Below are positions 40,001 through 53,000 of a stretch of 64,000 nt of DNA, piece after piece. The position numbers and the translations under genes were made by a program. The stretch is from Larus michahellis (lineage: Eukaryota; Chordata; Aves; Charadriiformes; Laridae), in assembly GCF_964199755.1 (NCBI RefSeq), contig NC_133897.1, forward strand, positions 133,924,125-133,988,124, given 5' to 3'. Each line of letters begins with the position of its first letter. Position 1 is the first letter of the stretch. Below the pieces are notes generated by a model that was not told where the DNA came from, ran no database searches, and saw only the letters and a program-made list of their open reading frames with translations.

Positions 40001-43000
40001 ATGTGGTGCAGATGACCGCTTTATTTCTGTACTCAGCTGTGTTGAAAAGAGTATCTACCACGGAGATTCACAGACATACAAGAAACACTCCTCACATCAT
40101 GCTTTCTTGTCTATTATATAAACACTCAACTGGTAGGATTAATTAAATATGTTTAAAATTAGTTGCATGTGTAGAAACTCAGAACCAAGTATTTCTGTCA
40201 GACTATGTCTAGCAAAATTGAAATGTGTCATTGATCATTATTTTGACAGTTTTCTGGTAATTTTTCAGGATTCTGGAATTCTGTGGGAAAGAAAAAATAA
40301 AAGGTTTATATGAGATGGAACATTTTGTGAAACTTTTTCCATTGATTTTTAAATTTTCTGTTCAGTTCTATTTTATAAAACAAAATGAAAAATCAACATG
40401 GAAATAGAATGTTTCTATTTTCCATTCTGTGTTTCTCATAACTGGAAGCAACAACCTGAATCTTCTTTCTTGACAACATAGTGCTTTGAGTCAGAGTTCA
40501 ACAAATTTTTGAAGTCTTGAAATCCTTCAAAAAAAATAAATATTTTTGTGCACGTACATTCAAATTATGTAACTATATTATATTTATGCATCTAAATATA
40601 TAATTTTTGATTTAACAAATTGAAATGTATGTTCTCCATCTTTGAGAATTATGAGAAGAAAGGTGTTTTCTTTCTATCTCCTAGCCAGGAACTGACAGAT
40701 TTACCTTTAAGCCTGTGTGTTAGCAATTCATCTAACCAAGTCAATTCATCCTTGGTTCTTTGGGGAGGAACAGAAGGTCCTCTGTGCTCATTCAGACCTA
40801 CGCAGTCCCCACCCAAAGTGTCTCCTGGACCTGCACATAACTCATTGAGTGGGAAAGCTCCCTTTGGCACCCTTGTAGAGATGAGGAGGCTGCAAGGAGG
40901 GAATAGAAAGAGCAAGAGCCTCCATATGATCAACAGGATTTGTGTGATGGGCTCAGAGAGAATGTGAGCAATACTTCAGCCACAAGCACAGAATAACAGC
41001 CCTACGCTTCTCAATTTGATGTGGCTTTCACGCTCCCCAGTCAGTCCACCCACAAAGAGCCTGAATACTTGGGCCAAATGCTTCCAATGGGTGAGTGCTC
41101 CAATTCTGTGCACCTGCCTGAGGCTTCACTCAGCGTGCATCGGAGCCAGCGCTCTGCAAACACTCTCCCAAACCAACCTTCATGTCGTCAGTGGGAGCTG
41201 CAGACCTCGTTTTGGCCCGCACAGAAGTCCTTATCCTTAAGGAGAAACTATCTTTAAAAAACACGAACCCACTTGCTTTGTCACAGTTCTGATGTAAATT
41301 GAAATTGCTACAAGCTGGGCACATTCTGAGCTGTAATTTCAGCACCTCACTTATCTCAAGCAAAATGTAATACTGGCAGCTAAAAAACAAACATCTGCCA
41401 ATTCAAATAGACTGTAGAAATAATGTTCTGAAACACAAATACCTTCTGACAGTTTAGGGAATCTGGGCAGACGTGGTAGTGGCAACTATAGCTGAGCTGC
41501 CCAATGCCTACCATTATAAGACACTGTATTAAGTTGTTTATAAAACTTTGCCAAGCTTTAACTGTTTGGGATGAATTTTCCCAGACAAGGTATCCTACTC
41601 AGGCTGGCTTATTTTGGAAAGTTTCATTAAAATGATTCAATCATTTCCAAATCATTTAGACAAAAGTGCAATGTTACGCTCCCGCTAAAACATAAATTGT
41701 ACAGTAGCTTTGCTGAGAAGTTCTAAGACATTTGTGCTTTGGAAAGGGAACTTCAGAACTGCCTCAGCATCCAGGACATGCTTTTTGCTGTCTCTCTAAA
41801 AATCCAGATACATTTTGCCTGGACACAGGCAAAGACCACAAAGACATATGCTGACGCAGCCAGGCACCTTACTTATACATTATATTAGTCAAATAGCTAT
41901 CGGCTCTAAGGAATAGGAGTGGATTAGCACAGTGCTGTGCCCGAGTTACTAAACTCAGCACCTCTGTAGGGCATATCGGCATGGGCCCAGAACATTTCTA
42001 ATGCCGAGGCAGCTGTTTGGTTCCCAGGTCAGAGGTTGCTTGTATGTGGCCAACTTGAAGTTTGAACTTCAAGAGTGCTTTCATGCAGCCATGTGTACCT
42101 ATCTTTCACAATGTCTCTATGCACCTCGTCCTGTGGGTGACCGTGGAAGTGACTTAGACATAGTTCTGTAAGGGTATTTGGTGACCTAGAAGTTGAAATA
42201 GTCTTTAGCCAATGTCTTTGAAACAGAAGTTGTTCAGATTAATTGTACTACACTCTGAAGAAGACATTTTAAGTCATTCACCAGAGGCTGTCATTTTCAT
42301 GGCAGCGTTGAAGAAAACCATTCCAACTCATTTGAATGTTGATCTTGATTTAATGTTTTGCTCTTTGCTAAATTGCGTTTGTCTGACTTACGATATTCTT
42401 CTTTTATGGAAGTGTCAACACAGTTCTGAGTTTTTCAGTATGCAAATATGCTTCAATTCAGCCACAAGTTATTAGGTGTGGATCAAAGATGTGCCTGATA
42501 GATACATAGGTTCTGTGATTTACTATACTGGTACCAAACTAGATGTTTTTCAGGGTTTCCTGTCAGTTTTAAAATGAATGACTATGAAATGGTTCTCCAG
42601 TTTTATTTTGAAAAAAGATGAGTGGCACTACTGCAATACTGTCTTACACTGTGTGTGAGAAAGGTTTTACTTCTGTGGCATCTTCTTTCCATAGATTATA
42701 AATAACCTCTCTAAGATCATAAAGTTCTCTTTCTAAATAGCCTATAATGCAGAAAAACATGATCTCTATTCTTTTCTTACAGGAATAATATTCCTAGACT
42801 TCTTTGAAGATGCATGCAAAGGCAATAGGAGGTCTTACTTCCTGGTTGCCACTGCTGTCACCACAGTACTATTCACCTGAAATATGTTACTGCTCTAGTG
42901 ATTTACAAGACAGGAAAAATGTAGATTTATTGCGTGCATCATAGCTCTGCTGTAATGGTAGTTCTCTAGTAAAAGTGTGAGATTACTTTGATGTATCATG

Positions 43001-46000
43001 GCACAACATGACAGGCAGTAATTTATGTCAAATGGCATTAGAGGTAAGAGGTCAAAGGTAAAATTTTGTCTCTGCAGTGTGTTTTGCTATTTAATTAATA
43101 CCTGTTAGACAAGACACCTGCAAATATGTGACAGTGTCCTGGTCTTGTACAAACCCAGAAATTAAGTGGGGTTTGGGGATTGGTTGTAGTTACGTGACCT
43201 GGAGCAGTTGTTTGGAGTTGAAGGAGTACAACAGAAGGAGATATTTAGAGGCATCACTTGCTTCAGCATCCATTTAATAAGTAAATCACACACTGTAGTG
43301 TGCTGATGAGCCTCATTTACCTGAGTTCATATAATTGCAGCTTTGTTTGGTACTAATTGCTGGTATGAAGCTATAGTTCTCATAGAGAAGAATCAGACAG
43401 GGAAAAAGAGGAGAAAAAGATCAGCAAATTGGCTCAAAACTGTAATGGCAAGGTAGGCACAAGGGGACAGAGACACTTCTGTGTGTTAGTTTTTCTCTAG
43501 TGAGATGAAGAGCCAGAGGTGTGTAAAAGCAATGGAAGAGCTTTGTAGGTCATTCCAAAGAAAACCAACACAGGAGAGAAGACCCTCAGCCTCTTCCTTA
43601 GGTGGACCTTCTGACAAATACCACATGGATATAAGCACACTGGGAAAAAGTGGATGCATTCTGCTACTTAAAGAAGAAAAAAACTTTAGAGGACTTGGCT
43701 ATAAAACAGTGTCTGTACTGCAAATGACTGAGGAGAACAGGGGATAAGCAGGACTCTCATGAGCTGCTGGGATCAACAGCTTCTGGGAAATCTTTGCCAA
43801 TGTCTTAAAAAGGAAACCCAATTGTGGTGCAGAGGCACAACTTACCCTGAACTGCTTTGTGCAGCTGGACCCCCAGCCAAGTGTTTGAAAATAGAGCTAC
43901 AACCTTTGTAAAAATTTAATGCCAGCATTATAGGGAAAAACCCAAAGTATTTGCTTTGCAGGGCTTGTGCAGATCAGGACCCTACCATCTAAAAGGTGGC
44001 TTATCCCTGGAGGAGAAGACACCAAGTGGTCGGCTCTTTAGCTAAAGATATTCTCCACCCCCCAAGTACACCATCTTTTGAGAGATTGCATACAATCACT
44101 ATTCTCTCAAAGGAGATCACAAGGTTTAGCACCTGCTTAGTCTACCCAGACATGTCTACCAACACAGCCAACCTCTGCTCCAAGCTACAAAATACTCAGG
44201 ACATTCTTTTAAAAGATGAACTGGCATTTTCCTGGATATAGGAGAATGGTGGGAAAGTCATTGTAACTTTAAAAGCATTGTATTTCCTTCCCTAGCCATA
44301 TTAAGTCAGAAACACAGGAGTATCATATCAGGAACCCGCAGTGAAGACATGGTAAGGACAAGCTTTTGCCTTAGGTGCAGGATGTTTAGGATCACAGGAT
44401 TGTTCATTCTGATCTCATCATTCCCATCAACATTTTGAGATCTCCAGCTGCATTTTTCAACAGACATTAAAAGGTACTTTGATAGCATCTAATTTTGAAA
44501 AATTCTGAGGTATGTGCTCATTTGAAGCAGCTGCTTTAGCCTTTCTTCACTCATGCTTAAGCACACGTTTGGAGTTCAATAGCTTCATGTTAAGCATAGG
44601 CTTCTGTGCATTTGTGGAATTGAAGCTTTATAACTTAAGCATAGTACAAGGTTTAAAATCTTTCTGATAGGCAAGTCGTATAGATATATCAAAGGAAAAT
44701 GCAATGAGTGCACAAGATAAGCATCAACTTGAAACTGAGATTTTATAGATATTGATTAAAAAGAAAAAAGTGAAGTTGTTTCTTAAAAGTTTGGCACAGT
44801 AAAGTCAAGAGAGAGCTGTAAAATATCAGGTTCCTAGTAGCTGACCCTTCTATTTTCCATGACTACTTTGGCAGCAAAAAAAATAAAAGAATGAAGAAAT
44901 AGACTGTCGTATTTCTTCTGAGCAACAAGAAATGCGTTCCATCCCACAGAGCCCGAATTCACTGGTGACAGACTGAAAAACTGAAGGAAACAACACTAGC
45001 CAGAAAGAGCATGCAGACTTGTGCTAGACAGTTTCCAAAGTGACTGAATAGGTGAATTATTTGTCCAAATTTTAATATGCCATGTCCTTACAAAAGCATT
45101 TTATTTTACAGAAAAAACAAAAGTAACTATCTTAATAAAAGTGTTGTGCATATAGAAAACAAGCTCACATTAAAAAACCACGAGTGTTATATGTAGACTT
45201 AAATAAGGAACTTATGTAAAATGTATTTTTATACCTCATATGTACCTCTTCTAATGCTGAATGCTAATTAATATACAAGGGTTTATCAGAATACTAATTA
45301 GTAATAGTGACAAGAAAGAGAGAAGGAAAACCAGAATGTTTGGAGAGAATATAGAAAGCAAACAGAAAGAAGACAAATTTTATCTAAGTAATATGCCACC
45401 AAAAAAGTGGCAAAAGGGAAAAACTACTTACGAGTGTTCAATATTTTAGAGTTTTCTGCTTTTAATACACTTGATTTCTCAATCCAAGTGTAATAAAAGT
45501 ACTTCATGTTGTTTTGCCTTTCTTTCAGAAATGAAAAAAGAAAAAAAAAAGAAAAGAAAGGCCAATTAGGTTTGTGGAGCTTGTAAATTGCTTGAGAATC
45601 CAAGCAGAGTTACTCAAAAACCTCACATGACAAATGTTCCTGACTGAAAACTGTTCATTAAATTATCAGAAGATTAAGCAATACACCCTCTTCTCATTTT
45701 ATCCACATTCAGAATACCCCCACATTTTCTTACCAGTTAACACTACACTTTACCAAATCGGCCATTTTGTCTGACAAAAAATTTTCAAGACATAATTGTT
45801 GAATTTTGTGCTTATTTTTTGTTTTATCCTATTTTTGGTAGAAATAGATCAATTAAAATCCAGTTAATTATTACTTGATTCTGAGAAAACACAACTTCCA
45901 TTACTCTAGCTTTCAACAATCATATTTAATGATAAATATACTTTTTTTCCTGAATATCAGCCAATGATTTGGTATATTTTCCCTGATTTATACACAGCAG

Positions 46001-46969
46001 ATTTTCTTATTGCCATTATTAAAGAGTATTTTACTTTTGTCCTACATTCACAGTTTCAGTGCAGTGGCGTCTAAATTTAAAAGTGAAGTCGCAACAGCAG
46101 AAAAAGTCATTCAGACATGTGAAATGTCAAAATTGTATCTTCTTGCAAATGAGATGACTTATTACAGGTTCTCACTGTTTCTCACACAGCAGCAGCCAAA
46201 AGAATCCATGACCGAAAATAGATGAATAGGAATGATTTTTTTACTGATCCTTTTCATTTTAGCTATTAGGTAAGGATTTTCCAAAATGAATGAAGCCATT
46301 GTCAACCTGTCCTTATATTTCTGGGTTGTCTTTTCTTTATTTGATTTTTTGGGAGGGTGTTAGTAAAGGTTGGGGAGAGAAGTAGTCTTCAGGATGAAAA
46401 CGCATAGCTTTCAAAACAGAACAATGTGCTCATATATAAACACAGTGGGTCCTTTCCTTAAGAATAAAGGTACAATAAAACAAAACAAAGAAATTGTTAT
46501 TCGCCTATGAGAATGCCACCCACTAAGTCAACCAAACAGCTCTCCCCAGCACAGATCGACTCCCTGACAATCTGGCCCTGTGTCAAAAGGATAACCTTAG
46601 TAAAAAAAATCTAAACTCTATCCTCCACGGTGCATGAACATATACAGACCAGCTATTTACAGATGTTTGAGGAAGTCAGTGACAATGTCCTGAAAAGGTA
46701 CGGTTTAAGTCTCGCCAGGTGGAATTTCTAAAGAGCTACTTGGACAAATTCTTGAGAGCAGTCAGAGCTTGTCTGCACCACCCAAGTGGCATCTGCGGTC
46801 ACAAATCAGCTACATATTGCTGGTCAGGAGCCCTCTGCCACTAAAAAAAAACACTTTCCTGGCATATCCATGTCCCTGGATGCCCTTCCAACACGCAGTC
46901 TGACTGGGGCAGTGCTGCCATACAGCCATTTTGCTCAGCCACTGTAGCATTGAGCAGTCTTAGGTCTGG
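34017..46969. other. Long non-coding stretch, no gene recognised
   Basis: Nearly 13 kb without an identifiable gene or confident repeat. A-runs occur near 35896 and 36301-36314. A small hairpin is formed by GGAAATAGAA and TTCTATTTTCC around 40400-40425. A local GC-rich patch at about 38350-38600 is listed separately. Open frames at 40649-40967, 42212-42475 and 43505-43747 show no family resemblance. The stretch is probably intergenic or intronic. Confidence 0.55.
38350..38600. other. Isolated GC-rich patch
   Basis: About 250 bases are clearly richer in G+C than the surrounding AT-leaning DNA and hold a handful of CpG steps. Because stops are rare in such composition, overlapping open frames appear on both strands (up to 141 codons on the minus strand at 38321-38746). 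They are arginine-, proline- and alanine-rich, without a recognisable domain. No clear TATA, initiator or splice-donor arrangement is seen. It could be a weak regulatory element or an old GC-rich repeat. Confidence 0.4.
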
Positions 46970-47154
46970 TTAGACACTGGAATAGGCTGCCCAGGGAGGT
47001 GGTGGAGTCCCCATCCCTGGATGTGTTTAAGACTCGTTTAGATGTGGTGTTAAGGGATATGGTGTAAGGGAGAACTTTGTAGAGTGGAGATGATGGTTGG
47101 ACTCGATGATCCCAAGGGTCTTTTCCAACCTAAATGATTCTATGATTCTATGAC
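46970..47154 (+). mobile_element. CR1 LINE 3' end, 5'-truncated
   Basis: About 185 bp match the CR1 C-terminal coding tail and 3' UTR. TTAGACACTGGAATAGGCTG leads into CCCAGGGAGGTGGTGGAGTC (the ...RLPxEVVESP-type segment), then CCCTGGATGTGTTTAAGACTC. The 3' UTR GATGGTTGGACTCGATGATC and CTTTTCCAACCTAAATGATT follow, ending in ATTCTATGATTCTATGA octamers. The 3' UTR differs from that of the copy at 48985-50050 (TGGACTCGATGATC versus TGGACTAGATGATC, and different octamers), so this is a different CR1 subfamily. No functional coding remains. Confidence 0.93.
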
Positions 47155-48984
47155 TGACCTTCATAAACCCCTGGCTGTCTGATCTCCTCCCCTCACTCCA
47201 GCAACTGTAAAGCAGAGCACTGCTTCATGCATAAGACACCATCACCCACTGTGCCTTCATCATCATTCTGTCAGAGGCAGCTGTAAAGGATAACTCCTGG
47301 TCACATCAGTCTTACTCAGAAGCAGAATTTCTGGAGGGGTAAAAGGAAGAGGAAAAAACTCCATTTCATAATTTTAAAAAATTGTTCGCACAAACTTTTG
47401 AAACTTTTTTTCCCAGTGCTCCAAGGTCTCAATTATTTTGATTCAAGCTTACTAGAAATTTTTTGTGGGGTTGGTACAAGCACATTAAAAATCAACCCAA
47501 ACCATTTGGTGGGGAAGGTGCAAAGTACAACTAGAAAAATTAGGTTAGCATGAGGATGAAATTAGCTTTAAAGACTGGGCAGTACTCACTCATATGCCAT
47601 TTTACAAACAGGCAACTACATGAGCCTGGACAGTTCTGGGATAATTCTGCTGACCAAAATACGTATGCCGTACCAGTACCTTTGCAAATAACAGGGATCA
47701 ACTCTCAATTTTACAGGGACTTACATATCTCCATCCAATTTATAAACCTACCCGAGTGCTTGAATTTTCAATACATATTGTATATTAAAAAGCACAGAGT
47801 ATTGAAAGCAGGTATGGTTTTTTGTCCTCTCTTCCCCTCCTGATACTGGAGGGTCTTCCACATTGGGCTTTATTGTAACATGCAATGGTAAAAATTTGGT
47901 AGAAGCAAGGCAGCCAAGCACCAGCAATATTGACTATTGATCCAGCTGTACAGAGTCAGATTACTTGGAAAACAACCATTCAATTTTTCACTCCAGTGAC
48001 GCTGCAGGGCAGTTGCTTTTAGGATCATTACCCTTGTCTGTAAAATGGAGGAATGTGAGAATGTGTTTGAGTAAATTCTGAACCCATTTGAACTCTGTGG
48101 GTTTGAAACTTAGTCCTAGAGTCAAATCATTGCTTTCCATGAACACATCACCTCCACAGCTAACCAGGGCATTCACACCAAGACTGTGGTTTAGCTGATC
48201 CATAAATCATCCATAAATCACCATAATGCTGTAATGAGTGTACTGAGAAATACCCACGTTGCCAACACCTTATCACATATAAGAGTTGCTTCAGGGTAGG
48301 AAAATCCAGAAGGTACATGCTTCCTTTTTATACTAATTGGCAAAGAAATTAATGTGACTGATGTGCTAGCAAGGGATGCCAGAACCTTGTCTCTTTAGCA
48401 AGGCAGCTCTACAGTGAAGAATATAGGCATTTAGGCAGTGTTGGATAGCAGGAGTTTTAGGGTTAGGCGCAGAAGCTGAACAGAAAACAGCCATAGGCAA
48501 ACTAGTGTACAGCTTGCCCGCATTCTTGAGTTTCCCTTTTGTTTTTGTGCCCAGAGTAGTCTAGACAAGGCAGAAAGTTCTCATTTAAAGGGAATGTTAA
48601 AGGTAAGAGTGGCCTTAACCCATGAAAACCACAAGGCACAAGTAGCAAGAGTGTAGGGAGGCCGAACATGCAGTAATGACAAGAATCACAGAGCAAGGAA
48701 AGTTGTGGGGACATTTTGACTGATGAAAGTTAGATGAGGAAGATTTTCTTCAAACATTTTTTCTTCCTTTTTTCATAACTAATTGCTTTTAACTTAGCCT
48801 CTGCAATGAAACAGCTCCTTCGTCTTGCTCTCTAAAGATAATAATGAGATGTGGTATTTTTGGGGGGGGATTAGTGCAGTCTCTGAGAGCTCAGCCTCCC
48901 ATATCAGCAAACCAGATCACCCAAGTCCAGTTTTCATTGGACATTTTATTTTAGGAGTTATTTTGGAGAGGACATCAACATAAA
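47155..48984. other. Non-coding stretch, no gene recognised
   Basis: Sequence between two CR1 copies. No gene or repeat recognised. A small near duplication of CATCCATAAATCA occurs near 48200-48225, and a G-run lies at about 48863-48870. Open frames are below 100 codons with no motifs. Confidence 0.5.
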
Positions 48985-50050
48985 ATGGATAAAGTGGATC
49001 GAGAGCTGGCTGAGTGACAGAACTCAGAGGGTTGTGATCAGCGGCACAGAGTCCAGTTGGAGGCCTGTAACGAGTGGTGTCCCTCAGGGGTCAATACTTG
49101 GACCAATTTTGTTCAATATATTCATTAATGACCTAGATGAGGGGACAGAGTGTATCCTCAGCAAGTTTGCTGATGATACCAAGCTGGGAGGGGTGGCCGA
49201 CACTCCAGAGGGCCGTGCTGCCATCCAGCGTGACCTGGACAGGCTGGAGAGCTGGGCAGAGAAGAACCTAATGAGGTTCAACAAAAGCAAGTGTAGGGTC
49301 CTGCACCTGGGAAGGAAGAATGCCAAACACCACTATATGTTAGGGGCGGACATGCTGGGAAGCAGCTCTGAGGAGAAGGACCTGGGGGTCCTGGTAGACA
49401 GCAAATTATCCATGAGCCAGCAGTGTGCCCTTGTCGCCAAGAAGGCCAATGGCATCCTGGGCTGCATAGGGAAGACTGTGGCCAGTAGGTCGAGGGAGGT
49501 CATTCTCCCCCTCTACTCTGCACTGGTGAGGCCACAACTGGAGTACTGTGTCCAGTTTTGGGCTCCCCAGTTCAAGAGGGACAGGGAACTACTGGAGCGA
49601 GTCCAGCGTAGGGCAACCAAGATGATTATGGGACTGGAGCACCTCCCTTATGAGGAAAGGCTGAAAGAGCTGGGACTCTTTAGCCTGGAGAAGAGAAGGT
49701 TGAGGGGGGACCTGATTAATGTTTACAAGTATCTGAAGGGTGGGTTGAAGGAGGACGGAGCCAGGCTCTTTTCAATGGTTCCCAGCGACAGGACAAGGGG
49801 CAATGGGCACAAGCTAGAACATAGGAAGTTCCATTCAAATACACGGAAAAACTTCTTTACAGTGAGGGTGCCAGAGCACTGGAACAGGCTGCCCAGGGAG
49901 GTTGTGGAGTCCCCTTCTCTGGAGATTTTCAAGACCCGCCTGGATGCAGCCCTGAGGGATGTGCTTTAGGCAATCCTGCTCTAGCAGGGGAGTTGGACTA
50001 GATGATCTCTAGAGGTCCCTTCCAACTCTGAAGATTCCGTGATTCCGTGA
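48985..50050 (+). mobile_element. CR1 LINE, 5'-truncated, youngest copy in window
   Basis: This 1.07-kb CR1 fragment comprises the last third of ORF2 and the complete 3' UTR. Homology begins near GATAAAGTGGATCGAGAGC and ends at two exact octamers, ATTCCGTG ATTCCGTG (50034-50049). The 3' UTR holds the conserved GGACTAGATGATCTCTAGAG and GGTCCCTTCCAACTC blocks. The long uninterrupted frame implies a recent insertion compared with the other copies. ORF1, the endonuclease and the first part of the reverse transcriptase are missing, so it cannot mobilise itself. CR1 normally leaves no target-site duplication, and none is evident. Confidence 0.96.
48986..49969 (+). pseudogene. CR1 ORF2 C-terminal fragment (reverse transcriptase)
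   Basis: This is the surviving C-terminal part of the CR1 ORF2 polyprotein, the endonuclease/reverse transcriptase that copies LINE RNA into the genome at a nick. The frame is open from about 48986 to a TAG stop at 49967-49969, over 320 codons. Counting from the GTG at 49034, the conserved block VPQGSILGP lies at residues 16-24 and the catalytic FADD motif at 45-48. The rest is the thumb and the C-terminal region characteristic of CR1, including [17 protein letters not shown] and [14 protein letters not shown]. There is no genuine start because the element is truncated at its 5' end; the GTG or a downstream ATG would be incidental. It lacks the endonuclease domain and the first polymerase motifs, so it is non-functional although it has no internal stop. 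The predicted product has no known host role. Confidence 0.93.
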
Positions 50051-53000
50051 AAAGGGACACTCCTGAAACAGATAGCTTGAGATAAATAAATATTATGAAA
50101 TATATTGAAGTAAAAATGAAATGGATAGTGTTGAGGGGGCATATCGGTGCATTGTAAAAGAAACTGACAGACAAAAAGATAGATATCTCTTTTATACACA
50201 AGTCTAGGAAGCCTACTTGATGGAACTGAAACCTGGACAAGATCTCAGTCTCAGTAGGCACCTGGGTTTATGACAGAGAGCAGGACATGATTCTGAGACT
50301 GAGCTGGCATAACCAAAAAGACGTCTGAAGAACGTGACAAAAAACACAAAAGAAAGACAATCAAAATGAAAAGACATTTGGAGATAGTCCATTCACAAAG
50401 CTTTTAAGGAAGCAAATCAGTCCTTAAAATCAAACAAGGAAAAAATGTAAAATGTCTTCCTGGCCTAAGGTATACTGAGCACAAGGAATGTCCTCAGAGG
50501 AAAGAAAGAGTGGCTGTCAAGATACAAACTCTGGCTCGAGAAGTTGCTGCTTTAGACCAGTGACTGCTGGAAGGTGGGAAGGTATGTCAGACAACGATCC
50601 CTCTGTGTTCACTCTATTTGTTATATTCCTTTCCTAAGCATTTGCCATTAACCACTCTCAGAGACAGATTACCAGACAATGCAGACCTTCAGTCTGACCC
50701 TGCGCTGCACCTCTTAGCTTTTAAGACCAAAAAGTGATGCATGAAATAAACCCAAGCAGCAAGGATTTAAACACAAGTGGCCATAGTGTCTAGATATTTG
50801 GATCTACTAAGAAGTGTGTGATCAAAAGCCAAATCCCTGCTGAGGAACCAAAATTGATGAGATCAGTCCAGACATAGGGCTCTAATTCAGATCGGCTTTC
50901 ACACTACAAGTTGTAAAGTAATTTATCACTGAAGAAACCCACATATTTGTATCGCATTAGCAGAAATTTCCCATGAATAAAACAAAGGATTTTATTTTGT
51001 AACTTTCCTTCAAACATAAGAAGTCTCAGAGTAGTCTCCTGTCCCCCATAAAATGAAGAACAAAGATTAATTTTCAATTTATCCAGTAATTTTTACAGTC
51101 AAGCGTAACAAATAAGGTAACAGATTTTCCAGATGTCCAGAGCTCCGGAGGCACTATTATCAGGATTCGGCTGCCCTCTCTTGTACAGAGGGAGATCTGC
51201 ATCTGAAGGCAGTGCTTCAGACTTAAAAATACATGAGAGGCGGCTGTGCTCTGTACAGGAGGAGGGGAGGTATAAAATGTCCGTTCTCACACCAGAACTA
51301 ATCAAACGAGGCTATAGTGTTATTATGTAAAGCTGACCCTGTTATTAATTAATACATTCATGACTTTTTTAGAAAATAATTTAATTTCAGGCATTATATC
51401 TCTGCAGGCTCACCAGGCAACACACAGTTCCCTCCTGGCAGACTGTACAGTTTATCTGCAAAACCTACCTACCTTAAATACAGAGGCTAAAATATACCCC
51501 ACAGAGACCTCTGTGTTTCTGCTTTAGAGGGAGACTGGAAGATCTAAACTGCCTCAGCTGTCCTTCTTTCAGCCTTGCTCCACTCCCTCCATACAAGCCC
51601 ATAAGTCAGACATGACTCCTGTTAGAAACCTGCTGAATCCTAACCCCTTATGTGCTCTGCAAAGTAGCGGGACACCCTATAAATTAATTGAGGGATTTGC
51701 CCCTTTCTTCTGCAACACTTTGGATTTACTCGCTGCACAACAGAAAATCTGTGAGAAAAAAAAAAACAGTAAAGCTGCCTGTTTGGGCCATTAACCTTTT
51801 CAATTCTTCCTGAGAAATGAAGCAAAATTAACTTTTTTCCTTCTTGGGTCAGATGAGATGTTCGTTTCCTAGATTTAGTTTCTCTATTCTCTGAATTTTG
51901 TCATAAAGGTAAAATTCTTCCCACTCAGTTGGAGATACCAAACAAACAGGGTATACTAAGAGTTTTCTGTCACTAGTGATAATTTCTCTAGCTCTTGACT
52001 AGTTTTACGTTAGAAAAGGTGAATTCTTAGGGCTCACATCTAACAGCCTTTCCTCTGTGTAAGTATATGATGTATTATGACCACTATGTCTTATATCTCT
52101 TCCACAGTTAACTCATTTTCATTAGTCCTGGCTATTGACCCAAGGTGCTCCCATTGTCCTTAATTTCATTCTAAAAACTGGTAGATTGACTGAAGTCATT
52201 CTTCAAATCTCTTCGTTTCTTCAAGATTGACTGAATCAAGTCTTCAAGTATTTTCAGAAGTTAAAATGGCAGCTTCTTAGGTAAGAAGCAGCCAGAACAA
52301 GCTAATAAATCCACTATTCCGAAGATAAGCTTTGTGCTACTGAACGAAGAGCAGAAATATGAGATGTATAAAAGAATCAACTAGCGCAAATCCTCTGAAA
52401 GCCTCAAGCAAGAACGGGAGGTCCTATTTGGTTTGGGTTTTGTTGTTGGGTTTTTTTGCTGTGATGCCCAGCATACCTGACTGAGGCACAGGGCAGAAGG
52501 TATTCGTACATGAGACACAGGTAGGTAGAGTAGCAGAGCTACAGCATAGGCAGTGAACCGAACCTTGACTTCACACCCCTTAAGGCCTGCCCAGTGTGGC
52601 TGTGGAAACTTGATGGTAATAGGTCATTAGCGGACTACCTCCCACCTTGAATCAGGGGAGCCAAAAAGGAACTGTGGAATCACAGTTACCTCCTTGGTCT
52701 TCTAAGGCAGAGCATGCAGTCTAAATCCAGACCTGCTTTGGGAAAATATGAACAAACCGGCAAAAACTGCAGTGACTTGGGCCTCCTCAGTGGGAAAACA
52801 GTTCCCACACACACACAGCTCTTCATTTTCCCCAACAACAGTCTCAATTAATGTTCTGTATGGCTAAGCATTCACTTTAACCACACTGTTTGTAATTAGC
52901 AGTGTCTATTAATACTAGGCATCTGAGACCTGCAGGGTTTGAGTAAAAAGTGCCAGGGCTCAAGTGTTTATGAGCAGTTCATATACAGCAGGAAATTTCT

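Noticed and set aside
49084..49932. Minus-strand ORFs inside the young CR1
   Set aside because: They are antisense shadows of the reverse-transcriptase frame.
51245..51330. TATA-like box (GGTATAAAATG)
   Set aside because: There is no GC-rich context, downstream exon or initiator arrangement. TATAAAA words are common in AT-leaning DNA.
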